From Desulfuromonadaceae bacterium (lineage in GTDB: Bacteria; Desulfobacterota; Desulfuromonadia; Desulfuromonadales; Desulfuromonadaceae), in the NCBI GenBank assembly GCA_027065245.1, contig JAMOOS010000173.1:1-11038 (forward strand): DNA of 11,038 nt, written 5' to 3'. The notes under the pieces are model-generated. The model did no database searches, was not told where the DNA came from, and saw nothing but the letters and a program-made list of their open reading frames with translations. Numbering within the stretch: position 1 is the stretch's first letter; each line of letters starts with the position of its first letter. The position numbers and the translations under genes are program-made. This document shows, piece after piece, positions 7,477 through 11,038 of the stretch.

Positions 7477-7785
7477 CTTTTCTGCGACAGTATGAATGTG
7501 GAATACGAAATCCGGACAACACTTATCTTCGATAAATGGCTTGCCGCACTGAAAGATAGAAGTGCCGTAACCCGTATTCTGTCCCGACTGTACAGGATGG
7601 AAAAAGGTAATCTTGGTGATGTAAAATCTGTAGGACAAAACTTATTTGAGGCGAGATTGTTTTTCGGTGCAGGGTATCGCCTCTATTACACTCTGGAAGG
7701 GTCAACGATTATTCTTTTGCTTTGCGGTGGGGATAAATCGACTCAAGAAAAAGATATTGAGAAAGCCCGGAAAATTATGGAGTAG
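7468..7785 (+). CDS. RelE/HigB-family toxin (addiction module killer protein)
   Basis: This small basic protein belongs to the Gp49/HigB-like branch of the RelE superfamily, whose members usually act as mRNA interferases on the ribosome. Family signatures are YEIRTT-x2-FDKWLAALKD near the start, the central GNLGDVKSVG, ARLFFGAGYRLYYT, and the C-terminal LLLCGGDKSTQEKDIEKA, all intact. The start is uncertain: ATG at 7468 gives 105 residues and ATG at 7492 (MNVEYEIRTT) gives 97. The shorter form fits family N-termini better, and neither has a good Shine-Dalgarno. The antitoxin gene begins 3 bases after its stop, giving the toxin-first order typical of higBA. The codons are visibly more AT-rich than in the flanking genes, suggesting horizontal gain. 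It appears complete, so probably functional unless the antitoxin keeps it silent. Confidence 0.88.
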   Translation: MLSLFCDSMNVEYEIRTTLIFDKWLAALKDRSAVTRILSRLYRMEKGNLGDVKSVGQNLFEARLFFGAGYRLYYTLEGSTIILLLCGGDKSTQEKDIEKARKIME

Positions 7786-7788
7786 ATT

Positions 7789-8091
7789 ATGAAGGAGACG
7801 ACAAAAAAGTTTGATGCCAGTGAGTACCTCGATTCTCCTGATATGATTACAGAATACTTGCGGGTTATGCTGGAGGAAAATGGCGTTGAGGGATTTCAGC
7901 GCGCTCTTGGAGATGTGGCTAAAGCCCGTGGAATGTCAGAAATTGCTCGTCAGGCTGATCTTAGTCGCCAGAATCTTTACAAAGCTCTGGCTCCCGGTAG
8001 TGCTCCAAAGTTTGAAACTATCCAAAAGGTCGTTGAGGCATTGGGGTGTAAGCTATCCGTTAGCAAAGGTGATATAGCTCATATACATTGA
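7789..8091 (+). CDS. HigA-type antitoxin, XRE-family DNA-binding protein
   Basis: The 100-residue protein is the antidote partner of the upstream toxin: it should bind and neutralise the toxin and repress their shared promoter. The N-terminal part (FDASEYLDSPDMITEYL, 8-24) matches the start of the addiction module antidote family. A Cro/C1-type helix-turn-helix spans about 49-69 (MSEIARQADLSRQNLYKAL), followed by KFETIQKVVEALGCKLSV (74-91), the usual end of the XRE fold in this family. GGAG at 7779-7782, inside the toxin end, is 6 bases before the ATG. One 60-base line (7801-7860) has 22 G+C, against 37 in a comparable line of the downstream glucosaminidase gene (8761-8820), which supports a foreign origin. 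Confidence 0.88.
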   Translation: MKETTKKFDASEYLDSPDMITEYLRVMLEENGVEGFQRALGDVAKARGMSEIARQADLSRQNLYKALAPGSAPKFETIQKVVEALGCKLSVSKGDIAHIH

Positions 8092-8287
8092 TATTGTAAT
8101 GTCATGCAGGAATGAGCGGAGTAATGCACGCGTACGATAGAGCACCCACTTACCGCTTAGTTGCTGTGGGGGGGGAATCGCCCCTCTCCATCATTCCCGT
8201 AAAAACCGCCAGCCTGTACGGGCGTATTGCCATACGCGGGGGGGGGGGCTATATTGAATGGTTGGAGTGTTTGTGATGGTGCGAAAG
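8092..8287. other. Non-coding segment with two G-tracts and nested inverted repeats
   Basis: No recognisable gene. It holds G8 at 8168-8175 next to CCCC at 8181-8184, G11 at 8238-8248, and two stacked inverted repeats: CCCGTA (8196-8201)/TACGGG (8217-8222) and GCGTAT (8222-8227)/ATACGC (8232-8237, loop TGCC). An outer AGCC (8211-8214)/GGCT (8247-8250) closes a 40-base hairpin. A 54-codon frame runs through 8112-8276 on the plus strand but lacks a proper Shine-Dalgarno and is unlike anything I recognise. It could be the remains of a mobile element or structured RNA. Confidence 0.5.
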
Positions 8288-8486
8288 TTATATTTTGCAA
8301 CCCATGTTGACGTAACCGTTGTCGGTGCTTAAAAACATCAGACTGCCGCTGCCGCCCAACTCACGCCGGTGGTGAAAACGGCTCAAATATCTTGTCTAGG
8401 TACTGTGCCGGGGTACCGTGGCCGCTGTTGCTGCAACTGATACCGGCGGTATCGCCGTTTTGTTGACTGTTGTTGTCGTGGCAGGT
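8288..8486 (-). pseudogene. Remnant of a sensor histidine kinase ATPase domain
   Basis: On the minus strand, 8490 down to 8364 reads as ...SNSGHGTPAQYLDKIFEPF..., very close to the G1 and F boxes of histidine kinases (D-x-G-x-G-I-P ... LDKIFEPFFTT). The G1 Asp is Asn here. After FEPF the frame is lost: adding one T in the TTTT run would restore FEPFFTT, and a stop occurs at 8361-8363. In another frame, ELGGSGSLMFLS (from 8362 down) resembles the G-x-G-L-G-L-S G2 box and is followed by NGYVNMG, as in the NNGxINV segment after that box, ending at a stop (8288-8290). The kinase N-terminus, His box and sensor region are absent. This is a decayed fragment with at least two frame breaks. The upstream limit, near the next gene's ribosome-binding site, is approximate. 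Confidence 0.68.
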
Positions 8487-8490
8487 GGGG
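8483..8490 (+). promoter_or_regulatory. Shine-Dalgarno region selecting the start of the glucosaminidase gene
   Basis: AGGTGGGG ends 5 bases before ATG 8496 and supports that start over the upstream in-frame ATG at 8418. The extra 26 residues encoded from 8418 are antisense to a kinase-domain relic and carry no extra protein feature, while the residues after 8496 form a clean membrane anchor. Confidence 0.55.
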
Positions 8491-8495
8491 TGGAA

Positions 8496-9197
8496 ATGGA
8501 TAAAAAAAGAACAGGGCTGATGTTGCTGGCGGTAGCGGCAGTAATGCTTGCCGGTTACTGGTATTTCCGTCAACAGCCGGTGGTGCAAATATCGCCACCG
8601 CCGCCACAGATGACGGTGGCGCAGAAAAAGGCGCGCTTTCGCGCTCTGCTGGTTCCGGCGGTGGATGATGTTTATTGCCGACTGCTCAGACAGTATCGGC
8701 GCGTGAAGCGGCAATTGGAAAATGGCGAGAGTAACGCGCGTATTGCCGTGCTGAAAAAGCAGTACCGTGCCAACAGCGATACCGATCTACTGGCGGCGCT
8801 CAAGCCACACCCGCGCAGTATTGCCCTAGCGCAGGCGGCGCTGGAGAGTAACTGGGCCACGTCGCGTTTTTTCTGGCAGGCCAACAATATTTTCGGTGTG
8901 TGGTCATTTGATCCCAATGAACCGCGCCTGGCAGCGGGGCGCAAGCGCGGCGACAAGACCATCTATGTAAAAAAATATCCCTCCATCAGCGCCGCCGTTG
9001 AGGACTACTATCTGCTGCTGGGGCGTGGCAGCGCTTTCAAGGAATTTCGCCGCGCTCGCCTGGAGAGTGACGATCCGTTTGTGTTGGTGTACAAGCTGGA
9101 CCGATATTCTGAACGTGGCCGCGCCTATTGTGATGAGGTGGCGGCGGTGATCCGCCATAACAACTTTGACCAGTACGACCGCGAGCGGGTGGAGTAG
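8496..9197 (+). CDS. Bax-like glucosaminidase-domain protein, membrane-anchored
   Basis: A predicted peptidoglycan hydrolase of the glucosaminidase (Bax-like) family, about 233 residues from the chosen start. It begins MDKKR then a hydrophobic segment (about 7-24), a signal anchor that would place the rest in the periplasm, followed by a Pro-rich linker and a basic helical region (about 40-90). The catalytic-domain signature is ALAQAALESNWATSRFF (110-126), with Glu117 as the expected acid residue, then ANNIFGVWSF, with YVKKYPSISAAVEDYYLLL and the C-terminal YSERGRAYCDEVAAVI as in Bax proteins. It would cleave glycan strands in cell-wall turnover; substrate is inferred from the family. The stop is 3 bases from the stop of the opposite-strand typA. 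Confidence 0.85.
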   Translation: MDKKRTGLMLLAVAAVMLAGYWYFRQQPVVQISPPPPQMTVAQKKARFRALLVPAVDDVYCRLLRQYRRVKRQLENGESNARIAVLKKQYRANSDTDLLAALKPHPRSIALAQAALESNWATSRFFWQANNIFGVWSFDPNEPRLAAGRKRGDKTIYVKKYPSISAAVEDYYLLLGRGSAFKEFRRARLESDDPFVLVYKLDRYSERGRAYCDEVAAVIRHNNFDQYDRERVE

Positions 9198-9200
9198 CAC

Positions 9201-11012
9201 CTACTGCTTGCGCTTCTCACTTTTTTTGCGTTCGTTGGCGTTGAGGATCTTCTTGCGCAGCCGGATCGACTGCGGCGTGATCTCCACCAGTTCGTCATCG
9301 CCGATAAATTCCAGCGCCTGCTCCAGGGTGAGGATGTGCGGCGGTGTCAGGCGGATAGCCTCGTCGCTGCCGGAGGCGCGCACGTTGGTGAGTTTTTTCC
9401 CCTTGTTGGTGTTGACGACGATATCGTTTTCCTTGGCGTTCTGGCCGATAATCATCCCCTCATAAACCTTGGTGCCCGGCGCCACAAACAAAATGCCGCG
9501 CTCCTGCAGGTTGAACAGCGAGTAGGCCACCGTTTCCCCCGCCTCCATGGCGATGAGTACGCCGTTTTTGCGCCCTTCGATATCGCCCTTGTAAGGAGCG
9601 TATTCGCTGAAGGTATGAGTCATAACGCCGGTGCCGCGGGTGTCAGTTAGAAACTCGGTGCGAAAACCGATGAGACCGCGCGCCGGAATGTGGAACTCCA
9701 GCCGGTTGATACCGTCCATGGGTTTCATGGAGATCATTTCCGCCTTGCGGTTGCCCAGTTTCTCGATTACCGTGCCCTGAAACTCCTCCGGTACGTCAAT
9801 GCACAGATATTCGATGGGCTCCAGTATCTGACCGTTAACCTCTTTGCAGATTACCTCTGGTTTGGAAACTGCCAGCTCAAAACCTTCGCGCCGCATGGTT
9901 TCGATCAGAATCGACAGGTGCAGTTCACCGCGGCCGGATACCTTGAAGGTATCGGTGTTGTCGGTCTCTTCCACCCGCAGCGATACGTTGGTGCGCAGCT
10001 CTTTTTGCAGGCGCTCGTAGATGTTGCGTGAAGTGACGTATTTCCCCTCCTGACCGGCAAAGGGAGAGCTGTTGACGATGAAGTTCATGGACAGGGTCGG
10101 CTCGTCGATGTTGACATACGGCAGCGGTTGCGGGTCGTCGGCGGCAGCCAGGGTTTCGCTGATGCTGATCTCCTCAAAACCGGCGATGGTGACAATGTCG
10201 CCGGCGCAGGCTTGTTCAATGGTTACCTGCTGCATCCCCTGGTAGCCGATGAGCTTGGTGATGCGCGCCCGGGTGATGTTGCCGTCCTTGTCGATGCGGG
10301 CGACGGTTTCCCCCTGCTTGACGCTGCCGTTGAAAATTTTACCGGTGGCGATGCGACCGATGTAGTTGTTGTAGTCGATGCTGGTTACCAGAAACTGGAA
10401 CGGTGCCTGCGCATCACCGTCCGGTTGCGGTACTTTGGCGCAGATGGTGTCGAACAGCGGGATCAGATCCATATTGCCGTCGTTCGGTTCGTAGCGGGCG
10501 TAGCCGCTTTTGGCGCTGGAGTAGATGATGGGAAACTCCAGTTGCTCCTCGCTGGCGTCCAGTTCGCAGAACAGGTCAAACACCATATCTACCACTTCCT
10601 CCGGCCTGGCGCCGGGGCGGTCAATTTTATTGATAACCACAATGGGGCATAGCCCGAGGGTGAGGGATTTTTTAAGCACAAAGCGGGTCTGGGGCATAGG
10701 GCCGTCAAAGGCGTCCACCAGCAGCAGCACCGAGTCCACCATCTTCAGTACCCGTTCCACCTCGCCGCCAAAGTCGGCGTGGCCGGGAGTGTCGACGATG
10801 TTGATTTTTATATCGTTGTAGTTGATAGACAGGTTTTTGGACAAAATAGTGATGCCGCGCTCTTTTTCCAAATCGTTGCTGTCCATAATCCGTTCGGTAA
10901 TTACCTGATTGGAACGGAAAATACCTGACTGATGCAGCATGGCATCCACCAGGGTGGTCTTGCCGTGGTCTACGTGGGCGATAATGGCGATATTGCGTAT
11001 CTGTGCACTCAT
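9201..11012 (-). CDS. typA: GTP-binding protein TypA/BipA
   Basis: TypA/BipA is an EF-G-like translational GTPase that binds the ribosome and helps 50S assembly and growth under stress or cold. The complete 603-residue protein has G1 AHVDHGKTT (12-20), G2 ERGITI (51-56), G3 DTPGH (74-78), G4 NKID (128-131) and G5 SSAKSG, then the beta-barrel domain 2, EF-G III/V-like domains (around LRVEETDNTDTFKVSGRGEL) and the BipA-specific C-terminal domain ending in a Lys/Arg-rich tail. The length fits the family. The start ATG (complement of 11010-11012) is preceded by AAGGAG at 11024-11029 on the minus strand, at a spacing of 11 bases. It is convergent with the glucosaminidase gene; no terminator hairpin fits between them. 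Confidence 0.97.
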   Translation of the reverse strand: MSAQIRNIAIIAHVDHGKTTLVDAMLHQSGIFRSNQVITERIMDSNDLEKERGITILSKNLSINYNDIKINIVDTPGHADFGGEVERVLKMVDSVLLLVDAFDGPMPQTRFVLKKSLTLGLCPIVVINKIDRPGARPEEVVDMVFDLFCELDASEEQLEFPIIYSSAKSGYARYEPNDGNMDLIPLFDTICAKVPQPDGDAQAPFQFLVTSIDYNNYIGRIATGKIFNGSVKQGETVARIDKDGNITRARITKLIGYQGMQQVTIEQACAGDIVTIAGFEEISISETLAAADDPQPLPYVNIDEPTLSMNFIVNSSPFAGQEGKYVTSRNIYERLQKELRTNVSLRVEETDNTDTFKVSGRGELHLSILIETMRREGFELAVSKPEVICKEVNGQILEPIEYLCIDVPEEFQGTVIEKLGNRKAEMISMKPMDGINRLEFHIPARGLIGFRTEFLTDTRGTGVMTHTFSEYAPYKGDIEGRKNGVLIAMEAGETVAYSLFNLQERGILFVAPGTKVYEGMIIGQNAKENDIVVNTNKGKKLTNVRASGSDEAIRLTPPHILTLEQALEFIGDDELVEITPQSIRLRKKILNANERKKSEKRKQ

Positions 11013-11038
11013 TGCGAGTTGGTCTCCTTGGTCGCTGG

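Noticed and set aside
7463..7496. TTGACA at 7463-7468 as a -35 box with TATGAA at 7491 as -10
   Set aside because: The spacer would be 22 bases, too long; TTGACA is better explained as part of the palindrome.
8439..8461. Two mutually exclusive hairpins (GATACC/GGTATC and CGGCG/CGCCG followed by TTTT), attenuator- or terminator-like
   Set aside because: Stems are only 5-6 bases and the stretch is explained as decayed kinase coding sequence on the other strand; no leader peptide or other attenuator part is seen.
8418..8495. 26-residue N-terminal extension of the glucosaminidase from ATG 8418
   Set aside because: The sequence is antisense to a histidine kinase relic, and ATG 8496 has a Shine-Dalgarno and starts a clean membrane anchor.
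9336..10652. Plus-strand frames opposite typA
   Set aside because: All are shadows of the full-length typA coding sequence.

Overview
This looks like a stretch of chromosome from a Gram-negative bacterium, probably a Desulfuromonadales/Geobacter-Pelobacter-type deltaproteobacterium. The order trpA-accD-folC-lptD on one strand, an LPS-assembly outer-membrane protein, and a PilZ protein directly after lptD all fit that group. The assignment is inference from gene order and protein style; no search was run.

Positions 1-6467 form a compact plus-strand run: the 3' part of an RhlB-type DEAD-box RNA helicase, a family 5 (UDGb-like) uracil-DNA glycosylase overlapping it by four bases, trpA (last step of tryptophan synthesis), accD (carboxyltransferase beta subunit of acetyl-CoA carboxylase), folC (folylpolyglutamate/dihydrofolate synthase) and lptD. 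Gaps from trpA to lptD are 2-14 bases, so these four genes are probably co-transcribed. They join amino-acid, fatty-acid and folate supply to outer-membrane building.

Positions 6465-6631 hold a 167-bp imperfect palindrome whose ends sit on TA dinucleotides. It looks like a MITE inserted in the lptD stop codon. Removing it and one TA leaves the same TAG stop and puts the next gene, a receiver-like/PilZ protein, 15 bases downstream of lptD with a good Shine-Dalgarno. The PilZ gene was therefore probably once part of the lptD transcription unit.

Positions 7347-8495 are an accessory patch. They contain a HigB/HigA-type toxin-antitoxin pair that is visibly more AT-rich than its neighbours, an unusual non-coding segment with tracts of 8 and 11 G and nested inverted repeats, and a minus-strand relic of a sensor histidine kinase ATPase domain broken by frameshifts. 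The relic has not been read as a gene because it is broken; it also explains the apparent upstream extension of the following reading frame.

Positions 8496-11012 return to ordinary chromosome: a membrane-anchored Bax-like glucosaminidase on the plus strand, converging with only three bases between stops on typA/bipA (ribosome-associated GTPase) on the minus strand. I see no tRNA, rRNA, CRISPR array, complete insertion sequence or clearly undescribed multi-gene system. The most notable items are the MITE-like element, the kinase relic and the G-tract segment.
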